A stretch of DNA of 12,332 nt from Pholiota molesta (GCA_014925825.1 JACGCK010000597.1:1-12332); one strand, 5' to 3'; positions 1-9,520 are shown, numbered from the stretch's first letter. The notes: generated by a model from the letters alone, not told the origin. Translations and numbers: made by a program.

Positions 1-666
1 TTCTACTGCATCGTCCTGCTGACCACCCTCTTCATCTCGTCCTGCTACTGGCAGCCCTTCCCCATCGATAGCCCGCTCACCGTCCCCTGGGCCGACAACG
101 TCACCACCTTTGCCGAGGCGCTCAATGCCACCATCAGGCCCAGCTACACCAAGCCCTTGCCTACCGTCATGCACGTGGTAGACCGCTGCTGGTGTGACTT
201 CTCGGTCGGAGGCTTCTTCGAGCCCTTCAACGTATCCCACTGGGAAGACGTCAGCATCACACGCCTGGGCCAGAGTCTAGGGCGCCAACAGCAACTCGAG
301 GACGACGCCCGCGCCCAGGAAGAGCTCGACGACCGCAATCGCACGGCCAAAGAGCAACGATCCGCCGTCGCCCTTGTCCCCGCAACATCTGCCACTCCCG
401 CTTTGGGTTTCTGGTCCCGTCTAAAGCAGCTTACAGAGAAATCACCAGACTCATCATCGCTGTCATCTGCCGACCAAGAACTATCTCTCATGCCTTCGAC
501 GGCCGATATTCCACAAAGTACGGATGCAATATTGGCAGAACCAACATCGACAAATGCCCAGTTCCAGGCCACACCAACATCGGATTCCCGCTTCTCATTT
601 TTGCGTCAGGAATATGATCTGCGTCCATATGGCCTTGGCATGGTCGTCGATTTGAGATGGTCATGA
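1..666 (+). CDS. 3' part of an unrecognised membrane-associated protein gene (5' end outside window)
   Basis: Frame 1 is open from the first base to a TGA at 664-666, giving 221 visible codons with no intron needed. I do not recognise the family. The visible part opens with a hydrophobic stretch (FYCIVLLTTLFISS) that looks like the end of a membrane segment. A region with three N-glycosylation sequons (NVT, NAT, NVS) and a Cys/Trp/Phe-rich patch (CWCDFSVGGFFEPF) follows, which could face the lumen or outside. Then comes a charged Gln/Glu/Asp/Arg stretch that could be helical, a Ser/Thr-rich low-complexity linker, and a short tail containing EYDLRPYG. Codons in the first 400 bases end very often in C or G, unlike the more mixed usage of the other genes here, which supports real coding. 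The last 60 bases overlap a possible antisense exon. Function is unknown; the true start and length lie to the left of the window. Confidence 0.75.
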   Translation, partial: FYCIVLLTTLFISSCYWQPFPIDSPLTVPWADNVTTFAEALNATIRPSYTKPLPTVMHVVDRCWCDFSVGGFFEPFNVSHWEDVSITRLGQSLGRQQQLEDDARAQEELDDRNRTAKEQRSAVALVPATSATPALGFWSRLKQLTEKSPDSSSLSSADQELSLMPSTADIPQSTDAILAEPTSTNAQFQATPTSDSRFSFLRQEYDLRPYGLGMVVDLRWS

Positions 667-1108
667 ACAGCCTGCATATCCGGATTTCGTTGAACCTTCA
701 ATAGTAATCCAGGAATTCGTCCGCCAAGACCGGCTCTGCGAATCAAGTACTCGAACACGTCAAGTTTACACATGATGTCGACGCGAGTGGCATAAAAGCC
801 AGACGGCAGATAGCCAGCTGTGATGTCCAATGGATAGAACTATACGCATAGGTTGTGGAGGCCTGGCATGTAGCAATAGCTGTAGATATATAATTATTCC
901 ATGCCCTGAACGCAGAGGTACTGGAATTTGTCGGTATACGACGTAGTGCAAATCGTGGGAAAACATTCCAAAGGGGGCAGAGCCCAGACTGTGTTGGCGA
1001 AGTCAATCTGAGAGACGTCAGAAACCGGCTCCAGCAAAATTTCTATCTTGACCTCCTCTTGTCTCCTCGTATCCTCTAGGGTTTCGTTCTTCGGAACGCC
1101 CACACACC
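606..1108 (-). pseudogene. Possible 3' fragment of an antisense gene (two coding-like exons, no start seen)
   Basis: On the minus strand two stretches read like protein and can be joined in phase. Exon A is open from upstream of 1108 down to 912 and contains motifs such as FANTVWALPPLECFPTICTT. Exon B runs 839 to 606 and ends in TGA; it begins FYPLDITAGYLPSGFYATR. A 72 nt intron (911 to 840) with donor GTTCAG and acceptor TATAG joins them with phase 0. Exon A has no in-frame ATG. It stays open to about 1163, where a stop appears, but that part already overlaps exon 1 of the Mdv1 gene on the other strand. So a complete gene is hard to fit, and a truncated relic or a chance open frame is more likely. 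The family is not recognised. Exon B also overlaps the end of the 1-666 gene by 61 bases. Confidence 0.25.
667..1108. other. Intergenic region and likely Mdv1 promoter/5' leader
   Basis: This stretch separates two genes on the plus strand. On the plus strand I see no reading frame. A TATA-like AT-rich run lies at about 885-896. A strongly pyrimidine-rich tract (about 1040-1090) sits just before the Mdv1 ATG, typical of transcription start regions in filamentous fungi. The minus strand carries the coding-like fragment described separately. Confidence 0.4.
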
Positions 1109-3728
1109 ATGGGATCAGACCAACGGGGTCGCTCAACCAAGGATCGACGGCAAAATGCAAACACAGACTTAGACCCTATAGTAACCGGCGCCTCAAGTTC
1201 GTCCAGCACCTTCAGCAAGCTAGATATTGTACAGAAGGCATTTATGGCTCCATTTACCCACAAGAAGAATGAATCTACTCGTATACTCTCAGAGCGTATG
1301 TGTGTCCTCTTCAAACGGTCTGGTAGCATGTAGCTGAACTTTGCGACTTTCAAGTTGCGCCTGTGATAATGACACCGCGTATGATGAACACTGCGGCCAC
1401 CGTTTCGTCACGGCCACGCGCTTCTATAGGTGGGAGCTCGTTCCAGAGGTCAAGGCTGGATTTCGCAACGCTGGGACGCGCGCCTTTGCGGTTGGGGCTC
1501 AGCTCGCGGCGAATCACTTCGGGTGACCTCCAAATTTTCGAAGCGGCCGAGGAGTTACTCGAAGCGGAGGTTCCGGAACCCGAAGGTGTTGCTTCGAATG
1601 TTAGTCTGCTACGTGGATTCAATGCGACGATACCAAGTGCCGAGCAGAGCAAGACGCGGAGAAGGCAGATGCGGAACGTCGAAACACCCCGTCTTGGGCT
1701 GAAAAAGCTGGGCATGAGCGCACGGGGTTTGTTGGCCGATGAGGAGGACCATGAAGGGCAGAGTGTTGCGAGCGAGGAAGATGTGGTGGTTGTCCGTCAT
1801 CCCAAGAAGAAGGGGAGAGAGAGTTTGAGCGTTGCCAAGAGGTTGGGAGTGGAGGAGCTTTCCCGACAAACGCAGGAAATTACGCGGGACAAGGAAAATA
1901 TCCATGTCAAAAGGGTGAGTGCATTAGCATTGACTGACTGTATAGTTTCATGCTAATTCGGAATGCCTGGGAGTAGAGTCTAATTGGCAGCGAAATAGAG
2001 GAGATCACCCATAAAATCCAAGCTCTTGATGAAATTCGAGCGAAGCTGGAGCAAGATCTGCTCAAATTGCAAGAAGACGAACTGGAACTCGATGATGAAC
2101 GTAAGCCAGGGGTTGTCTTTTACCTTTTACTCAAAACTTCTTACTGAGTAGTTGCATCAGTGGAAGGAGTGAAAGAAAGGATGAGATTTGAACAGGAGTC
2201 GAATCAGGCATCAACAAGCTCGAACACCATCCAGAATTTGCATCTTCCCCAAAGTTCACGTCGGCGGAAAGGTAGGTTATCAAACTTTCATAGTCAGTAC
2301 AGCCATAACACTCTTGACAGGCCCCGCTTTCTTGCCCTCTGAGCATGATGAACTACCTCCTGGAGTGGCATTCATGGTACCGGAATTTGCTTCTCTGTTC
2401 CCGAATTCTAATTGAGAAAATTCTAGACTTTAGACAGCCATACGACTCCCATCACCGCTCTTGACTTTTCAGAACCCTATGGAACACTGGTCACCGCCTC
2501 TCAGGAGGATGCCCAACCGCGCGTCTGGGACCTTTTGACAGGGGAAGAAATCGGCAGACTGAGGGGCCATCTTGGCGCTGTGCATTGCCTACAAGTTGAA
2601 GACCACGTTTGTTTGACTGGCGGTGCGGACGGCAATGTGCGGTTGTGGGATCTTAGGAGGGTAGAAGAGGACGATGGGTGGGAGGGCGAGATGGTCAGTC
2701 TGAGCGACGTTGCTGAGGAAGATGAGGACGGCGAGGAGTCGACGAGCGGAAGTGGTATCAGATCAACTCATGGCGCCGTTCCGCCAAAAGATGGTCCTTG
2801 TGCCCGTCTTCTCGAAGGTCATACTCAAGCTGTAACTGCCCTCTATTTCGAAGACGAGTGTCTGGTGAGACGCACGAATTGATTTTTTGTTATTTGCATA
2901 TTAACACAACTTTGATCTAGGTAACTGGTGCTTCCGACAAGACTCTTCGGCAATGGGATCTGACAACCGGACAATGTGTCATGACCATGGATATCCTGTG
3001 GGCGATATCCCATCCCGCCAATGGAAATATTACAAGTCCGATGGCTGGACAAACCTTCCCGGGAAGCTTCTCAGTGCAAACGCCTCCGTATGCTGACGGA
3101 ACGCGCGAAGTATACGAGGACTTTGTTGGCGGGGTCCAATTCTGGGGTTACGGTTTGGTCAGCGGTAGCGGTGATGGCGCTGTTAGGATGTGGGATAGTA
3201 AGTCAGGTCAATTGGTACTCTTTCAGAGCATCTGTTGAATATGTCTGGCGCAGTGCGGACTGGGCAAGCACATAGGACGCTGCTGGGTCATACGGGTCCG
3301 GTAACGTGTCTCCAGTTCGATGAAATCCACATCGCGAGCGGAAGTCTCGATAAGACTTTGAAGGTTCGCATCCGTTTTAATTTTTGGGGTTCGCTGTTTC
3401 ATCTATTTGGTATAGATCTGGGATCTTCGGACGGGCGGCATTTTCGAAACCATTCAGTTCGACCACGCCGTTACCTCGCTGCAATTCGATACTCGTAAAA
3501 TCATTGCAGCGACAGGCGAAAATGGGGCTAAGGTGATGTCTTGTTCTATCCTCTACCATTTATTTTCTAACATTTGCGGTTCATGCTTAGGTGTATAATC
3601 GAACGAGTGCCCAGATATCGACTCTACTAACTAATGGACATACGAAGCCTATGGAGAAGCTGCGATATATGGATCGCTATCTCGTTACGGGCGGACGTGA
3701 TGCGCAAATTAAAATATGGTCGCTCTAG
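1109..3728 (+). CDS. MDV1: Mitochondrial division WD-repeat adaptor Mdv1
   Basis: In yeast, Mdv1/Caf4 proteins sit on the outer mitochondrial membrane, bind Fis1 through their N-terminal half and recruit the dynamin GTPase Dnm1 through the WD propeller to drive fission. I assemble ten exons: 1109-1295, 1355-1914, 1977-2100, 2161-2271, 2321-2376, 2427-2864, 2921-3197, 3254-3363, 3416-3532 and 3591-3728. They join in frame to 705 residues, a usual length for the family. The start has a strong context (CACACCATGG). Residues 63-249 hold the Mdv1-like N-terminal region (for example [17 protein letters not shown] and [12 protein letters not shown]). Residues about 250-300 form a charged heptad-rich coiled coil, the expected dimerisation segment. 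Seven WD blades run from about 347 to 705, with repeated WD endings (VWDL, LWDL, QWDL, MWDM, IWDL, VYNR, IWSL). An acidic insert (about 424-473) separates blades 2 and 3, and a second insert separates blades 3 and 4. Introns are 49-62 nt. Caf4 is the only serious alternative name. Confidence 0.93.
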
Positions 3729-3966
3729 AAATATTGAAATGACAATCTAATTCGCTTTCGCAGTACGTACGTACATAACTATCCTCGCACAACTACATTT
3801 GCTACTCAATCGTAATAGAAGTGCCGCACAATCTGAGATTCCTATACTTCGAAACCTGATAATACTCAGTGATCTATCTTGGTTGCGAGGTATTGAGATA
3901 GGTGTCCATGTGCGATACTTGTGCCCATATAGGATTGCCAGTGCGTAGGCGGTGCCATCACTGCGA

Positions 3967-4016
3967 TGAGTGCTGAGCGCTGAGCGCTGAATATTGAATA
4001 TTGAGCGCTTGAGCGC
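3967..4016. repeat. 7-bp tandem array with palindromic cores
   Basis: Seven units in 50 bases: one TGAGTGC, two TGAGCGC, two TGAATAT, one TGAGCGC, an extra T, and a last TGAGCGC. The repeated units carry or create a six-base palindrome (AGCGCT or AATATT) at the joins. The array lies 240 bases after the MDV1 stop codon. Confidence 0.9.
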
Positions 4017-4070
4017 CTAAGAGACCGCGTCTAAATGTGACTGACCAGTGACTATCTTTATCTGGAAAAC

Positions 4071-4076
4071 CACGTG
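4071..4076. promoter_or_regulatory. E-box CACGTG
   Basis: A perfect CACGTG palindrome followed by ATA, about 520 bases before the proposed start of the OSCA-like gene. Fungal bHLH and Cbf1-type factors bind this core. That it works here is inference from its position. Confidence 0.3.
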
Positions 4077-4596
4077 ATACTTACCTGTCGATCGCTTCCG
4101 TCATTTGATTCCGTTCGTGCAACGTTCGTGTGAACTTGTTTGAACTTTGAACTGACATGTGTGATCCTGACGGAGGAGCACGCTGCAAACAAAGGAATTA
4201 CTCTGCAATAAGATCAAAGCAATAAGTAACTGGTTAGATTGAAATAATTATGAGAATAAAGATATCTATAGCAACGACGCGTTAGTCTCTATACAGTAAT
4301 AGTGGCCAAAGAAAAAGAACGTTGTTCCCTGGGAGACAACGTGTTTTTGCCCAGGGGTGTAATCATAGATAGTCTGCTCCTGCGGTCTTGTGTCCCTCTC
4401 TTCCCTCCTTGCGTCTAGCATTCTCTGGTATATTGCTGAGCTCGAGTGTACGATACTGAAAGTTCCCGCCAACTCTCATCTCATTTAGGATCAGGTCCGT
4501 TTCCTTTTTTGGTTAATCTGTTCATGGTTGAAAAGTTGGCTCGCGTCTGCAGGTCGTGCTCTCTCTTCCATATACCCCTGTGGCCTTTGGCCCAGC

Positions 4597-7500
4597 ATGC
4601 TCTCTAATGTCCCGCTACGCCAGCTATTCCAGCTACGACCCCGCCACGATCTCAACAATGTCCCTCCAAGCTCAACTTGTACAACCTGGCCACCTGCAGC
4701 CCCTGCTTCTTCCACTGCTCCGTCTTCTACGATACCCCAAAGTATACCAACAACACCCACACCCTCCTCGCAGACATCTTTATCAGACTCTACACAACCC
4801 TCTCCCATATCAATGTCCTCTACAAGTGGGACCACTCCCTTCGTTTTCACAAGTACCTTCCCAGTTACAACTATTGCACAAGGCAGCACCTTTTTTACGT
4901 CTTTTGGCGAAACCATCATTACTCTGAACCCAACACCCTCTTCTGTATCCTCGACCTCAACGTTCTCTTCTCCTACATTCACACTCTCTTCCGCTACTTC
5001 CACTGGCTCTTCTGCTTTCAGTACCAGCGGTCTCACAGTATCGGCACCAAGACCCATCTGTCCTGGCGGAGGTCTAGACTCTGCAGCTGCTGGTATTCTT
5101 GCTGTTGTTATCGTCCCCAGTGTCATTGGCTTGATCCTATGGGTCAGTAATTCATATTCCATGCTTGTGCCTCGTATGCTGATTTATTCTACTAGATTTT
5201 ATTTGCCATCCTACGGCCTCGGTTTCGTCAAGTCTACGCGTTGCGGGAGTGGTTCGTTCAACCAGAGTATGTCTCGATCTATACCTCTATTTGAATAACG
5301 TGTTAACATTCGGTGATGGACAGTCTTCGACCGAAACCCCTCGGATCGTCTTTTTTGCTTTCCTCTCCCCAAAAGTTCCCCTTGTACCGCCCGTCCCTTC
5401 AGACGTGTCGGATGCCGGTCGATCGTCTGTTCAAGATGCCAAACTTTTCCCTTCAGACGAAGAGCTCAGCCAACGCGCTTTATGGATCGCTTTACTCCTC
5501 GCACTTGGCTGGTCTATCATTGCCCTGGGAGCAGCGTTGCCACTATATACCGTCAACACACCATGCAATGCGGACTATTCAACATCCTCAGTCTTTGGAG
5601 GCGGCTATTCTACACTTACGGACCTCAGTGTGCTTCGACTTCTGAGATTTATCGAAAATAACGGCACGATTGCTAGCGACGCGTCTATTCTCCAACGCAG
5701 ATCTCTAGCATCCATCCCTGGTTCGCTTCGCCTCCGTGTGCGTGTCATAGTGTTAGCAGCATTGGTCGTCCTCATTGGAGTTCTTCCTGCACTGTGGAAA
5801 ATTCTTCGGGAATTCAGTCGCGTTGCTGCCTATCGACAGCGGTGGTTAGCAATCAAATGCGAAGGCAAAGATATGGCATGGCTCAGCGCAAAAAAGGCTC
5901 CCGGTTACGCAACATGGGGTGAAAAGCAACTGAAAGACCATCTGGTAAAGATTGGCTTGAGCTCCACACTTGGAGATGCAGCGAAACAGAACGGTGGTGG
6001 TGCTCGCCCTCGAAACGGAGAAAAAAACACTCGCCGTAGGGAAGAAGAACAACCGCTCAATTCACCGGAAGAATCCAACGTAGAAGTCGATGTTCAAAGT
6101 CTTTTCTCGATTGGGTAAGTTTTTTTCTGGTTTCATGTGAGGTCAAAGGTTAACCTTCTGTATCAGAGATACACACAAAGTCGCTTTGCTCATAGATGAA
6201 AGAGATGAAATCCTAGAAAATCTAGAAATGGCAGAAACAAAATACATCAGCTCGTTCCGCGTTACAACTCCAGATCCCTCTATCCTTGATTTCGTTCCAC
6301 CACCTCCTGCCGATCCCAGCAGACCATACATCAGTCGTCCTATCCCTCTCGCTCCTCAACAGCGCCGAGCAAGACCACGCCGTCAAATGAACAGGGCACA
6401 TGCTTCATCGTCACTTGCCCCAACATCTTTTGTTGCCCCCTCTTCATATTACAAACTTCGCGGGGTGCAAGGCGTTAGCGGAGGCAGATTCGCCGAGGTC
6501 GATCGACATCAAAGCTTTGCAGATTCTATCAATTCACGTGTCATTGGAAGTAGATTTATGGAAGTCAATAGGAACTCTGTTGCGTATGGTCGATTGCCTC
6601 TCGGGACAAATGTCGCTGTCGAACAATCTGGCGAATTGGGCCCAATTCCAGGGCATGGAAGCTGGTTACCACCTATTCCCGACCCACGACTTTTTGGACC
6701 CAACTATGGCCTAACCTCTTACGAAGATATGGAAGTGGACGAGCATGGAGTCGTGCGCACCATTCATGAACGGGAAGAAGCGGAGCAATGGGTGGATCTT
6801 TCGCAAGACGAAGAACATCTAAGTGATTTTAATGGAATTCCTCCGGAACAAGCTGGCCCCTCCTCTTTTTTGCGTCGGCCACGACTGCCGAAGACGGACA
6901 CCACCCCACCTTCTACTCGACGAGAAACCTTTCCGCGGCGAGAAACAACATATAACGCTGATCCTGAGTCTGTTCCTCCGCCGCATCTCCGTCTTCAACC
7001 ATCGCAACCATTTGTCCGCCCGCTTGACGGACTAGGCTTCGCAGATCTTGGGCACGTATACACCGAGATCACCCAATGGCGATCAAGACTGAAGATCATC
7101 AATGCGGAGATTGCTGAAGCCCAGAATCAGAGCTACAATGATATTGCAAGCGGCACGAAGATCAATGGCTGGCTTATGGTCGGCCGTGGGTTGAGATTTA
7201 TTCCTGGTGCACAAATGATTGAAGGAAGAGCGAAAGAAGACATAAGATGGGACGTCCTTCAAAATGAGAGAGACTGGCTGGATACGTTGGTGATGTGGGC
7301 TGTGATTATCGCTATTGTAATAACCTTGGCTGCTACTCGTAAGTCAATACTCGTTTCATGAGATTCTATGAAACCTAACCACTTGCTTTGCATCAAGTCA
7401 CTGCCGCAGTTGGCCTGAGCCTAGCTCCTGCCCCCGATTTTGCTCATTTGTTGCCTTTCCTGCAGCCTCTAGTGACGGCCGAACCAATTGCAGCGGGACT

Positions 7501-9025
7501 CGCGACCATTTTCGCACCTGCCGTTGCCGCAACAATTTTTGTGGTATTGGGTATTACCGCCATTCACTGTAAGTCTTCAGGCCCTTTTACCCCGTCAAAA
7601 AGTGTGTGTGCTAATTTTCATATACTTCATAGGGGTCGTCACCGTCCATGGCTCGGTTTCAATTTCTGGGAACCAGCTTCTCATATTCAAAGTCACCTTC
7701 TTTGTATTAACTGCCGTCGGCGCTGTTTGGCTTGTGGCTATCGGTGCCGTTTTATTCTCCGCGCAGGCCATTAGCACCAACACTAAACCGACTATATCTC
7801 TCGCTAACGGCGCTGTTTATATGAGCATTCTTGCACTTGCACTCATTATTAATGTCGCTATCATATTCCCAGCATGTCTCCTTTTGCAACCTATACGACT
7901 ATGGCACGTCATTCGTGCCGAGAAGCAAGCCGTTACTCCGCGACAACGTTTCCGAGGTGTGTTTTCTCAGTTCACCTAGTATCGTGGTAAGGCATCTGAC
8001 AATGCAAGCATAGCGGTATATCCTAGGACGTATGATCCTGCGTATGCAGTAGGCGCATGTGTGCTTGCTATTGTTTTTGCCTCCACCTTTGCTCTCCTTT
8101 TCCCGTTAATCGCTCCCGCGGTTGTTCTCTTGTTACTCCTTACATTGGTTGGTGCGTGGCCCTTGATGCATTAAGTTTAATGCATTTGATACTTATCTAC
8201 ACATTCTGGATAGCTCATCGCTTCCTGGTCGGCTATGTTTATGCTCGGACACACTCACAGACAGGTGGCTTATTACATATGTGGCTTCTGCGACGGTTTG
8301 GCACGCTATTGTCATTGCAGCCTATATTGCTTGGTCTCATTTGCCTTGCGCTTCATTTCTGGGAAGAAGCTGGTGTGCTGATTGGTACAGGCTTCTTCGT
8401 AATTGCGTTCGTGGAGATCTACACGAGCTGGAAGACAAGGCTCCCTGGACGTAATTCGCTCAGTCCCATCACCCAAAATTCGCTGGACACATTTGCGAGT
8501 GGTGCGGATACGTATCTTAACGAAGCGGATTCCGTCAATGGAAGCAATCCTACCGGAACTCGCGCTCGTGGGTCGATGGCCTCTGTACTGGAAATGATGA
8601 GCGTCACATTAGCCGTCATGCCCTCTTCTTCGAACCATAAGGGCGCTGTTCCTCTTCGTAAGATAATCTTTCGATAGATATTCCTTTAAAGGCATTGACT
8701 ATTTTTCCGCCACGCAGAAACGGAAACCCTGGACGACCTTATCGCTACAGAAAGAGCAGCACGAACACATCCCGACGCACCGCCGCGTTTGCCACCTCTC
8801 CCATTTACCGACCATGCGGAAGATATGGCTGGGATCATGTACGCACCAGAGTTGATTGCCCCAAATCCAATCATTTGGCTGCCAAATGATTCTGCGGGCG
8901 TGGCACGCTCTGAGGCTGTTGATCTGCAGAAGTACCACGATTTGCAGGTGACGCTGGACGTGCGCGCCAAAGAAGACGTGATGCCCCGCCGAACGTCTTC
9001 ATCATCACGACGACAGTCAAGATAA
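4597..9025 (+). CDS. OSCA/TMEM63/CSC1-type (DUF221) multi-pass membrane protein, likely mechanosensitive cation channel; one-base frame break
   Basis: Nine exons: 4597-5142, 5196-5266, 5324-6114, 6167-7338, 7398-7568, 7633-7956, 8014-8151, 8214-8657 and 8718-9025, about 1321 residues if the break is ignored. Plant OSCA and animal TMEM63 relatives are stretch- or osmolarity-gated cation channels. Residues about 30-160 are Ser/Thr/Pro-rich and mucin-like. The first membrane segment is GILAVVIVPSVIGLILW, followed by the RPRFRQVYALREWF stretch. Two more segments lie near 260-283 and 344-366. A cytosolic loop of about 470 residues contains LLIDERDEILENLE. A dense set of segments from about 840 to 1140 includes RTYDPAY, TFALLFPLIAPAVV and RTHSQTGGL, typical of the RSN1_7TM block. 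The tail has the conserved APNPIIWLPNDSAGV. Exon 2 and the rest of exon 3 are out of phase: the frame changes at the T6 run 5351-5356. All later joins are in phase. The start is uncertain: ATG 4597 is the first in-frame ATG, but no signal peptide follows it. Confidence 0.9.
5351..5356 (+). other. Site of apparent -1 frame break (T6 run) in the OSCA-like gene
   Basis: Exon 2 ends two bases into a codon at 5266. After the only good acceptor (5323) this gives a frame starting LRPKPLGSSF, which suits the family, but it soon runs into non-family sequence. From the T run onward the neighbouring frame continues with FAFLSPKVPLVPP and stays coding for 750 bases. One missing T would reconcile both. 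Confidence 0.7.
8166..8185. repeat. Perfect inverted repeat inside intron 7
   Basis: Nine bases (ATGCATTAA) are followed by a two-base spacer and their exact complement, inside the 62 nt intron 8152-8213. A hairpin in the pre-mRNA is possible but may be chance. Confidence 0.6.
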
Positions 9026-9219
9026 AGTTAATCCCCGAACATTCTTGACGTGGACGATTCTGTTGTTTAGATAATCTATTTTCATTCTCTCTACCAGGGA
9101 TTTTGGTATGTACGGTGTACCTTAGCATGGATGGTAATGGCAGGCGGTCGAGGAATCCTCCGGAGATCTAGGCAGTTCTGGGCCTTGTGCCCGTAAAATT
9201 TGGTCTAAAGCGATCTTAG

Positions 9220-9227
9220 TGACGTCA
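9220..9227. promoter_or_regulatory. CRE-like palindrome TGACGTCA
   Basis: A perfect ATF/CREB bZIP site, about 195 bases after the OSCA-like stop codon and 410 bases before the small gene. In fungi such sites are used by stress-activated Atf1/Sko1-type factors. Use here is inferred. Confidence 0.4.
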
Positions 9228-9248
9228 CAGAAATACAGCGGAACGGAA

Positions 9249-9283
9249 CCAGGGATCGATCAATTGTGTCGATGAATCCCTGG
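9249..9283. repeat. Inverted repeat (8-bp arms, 19-base loop)
   Basis: CCAGGGAT at 9249-9256 is the exact complement of ATCCCTGG at 9276-9283. It lies just before the G-rich tract. It could fold into a stem-loop in the 3' region of the OSCA-like transcript or be incidental. Confidence 0.5.
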
Positions 9284-9287
9284 CCCT

Positions 9288-9308
9288 GGGTTGGGGGAGG
9301 GGGGGGGG
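9288..9308 (+). other. G-rich tract with G-quadruplex potential
   Basis: Runs of three, five and ten G separated by only TT and A. The ten-base run can supply two G3 tracts, so the sequence meets the usual G-quadruplex pattern on the plus strand. Long G runs are also common places for length errors in sequencing. Confidence 0.5.
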
Positions 9309-9511
9309 CTCCCGAAGGTTCCAAAATTATCAAAGTACCTGTGTAGGAATCAGTCGCCTCGAGTACGCACTGAAACTCAGTGCCCTTGTTCTTCCATTCG
9401 TGCAAAATAATCAAATTAATACATACCTCCCCTCCTTGCGAGGCGGCTTATACGAACTGTTGTTGATCGCCTAGATGTTGCGGTGAAGGTAATGTGATCT
9501 TGACCCAAATG

Positions 9512-9520
9512 TATATAAAA
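9512..9520 (+). promoter_or_regulatory. TATA box of the small gene
   Basis: TATATAAAA, about 115 bases before the ATG at 9635, followed by a pyrimidine-rich stretch where transcription would be expected to start. Confidence 0.6.

Larger units (their letters stand above)
3729..4596. other. Intergenic region between MDV1 and the OSCA-like gene (promoter side)
   Basis: No coding region is convincing here. It holds the 7-bp tandem array at 3967-4016, two GATA-type motifs on the minus strand near 4053-4063, a perfect E-box CACGTG at 4071-4076, and a cluster of short direct repeats at 4113-4153 (GTTCGTG twice, TGAACT three times). These probably belong to the promoter of the downstream gene. A possible 5'-leader intron could use a donor GTCCGT at 4495 and the acceptor at 4551-4552, but no upstream start codon in the right phase supports a coding exon there. 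Confidence 0.4.

Noticed and set aside
1018..1353. 111-codon minus-strand frame opposite MDV1 exon 1
   Set aside because: Mostly antisense to MDV1 exon 1 and intron 1; composition is unremarkable, and it conflicts with the better minus frame next to it.
1350..1715. 121-codon minus-strand frame
   Set aside because: Antisense of MDV1 exon 2, which is clearly coding on the plus strand.
3363..3373. tRNA B-box-like GGTTCGCATCC
   Set aside because: It spans the end of MDV1 exon 8 and its intron, has a mismatch at a key A, and there is no A box or cloverleaf around it.
4677..5150. 157-codon plus-strand frame rich in Tyr, His, Cys and Phe
   Set aside because: Same exon, shifted frame. It does not end at the splice donor in phase with the conserved membrane segment, while the Ser/Thr-rich frame does.
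4491..5162. 223-codon open frame on the minus strand
   Set aside because: It is the antisense of the Ser/Thr-rich exon of the OSCA-like gene. Codons for Ser/Thr/Pro on one strand leave few stops on the other. It shows no domain or splice logic of its own.
5249..5323. Retention of intron 2 of the OSCA-like gene as a way to avoid the frame break
   Set aside because: The open frame through this intron does not match the phase of exon 2, so retention does not restore a single reading frame.
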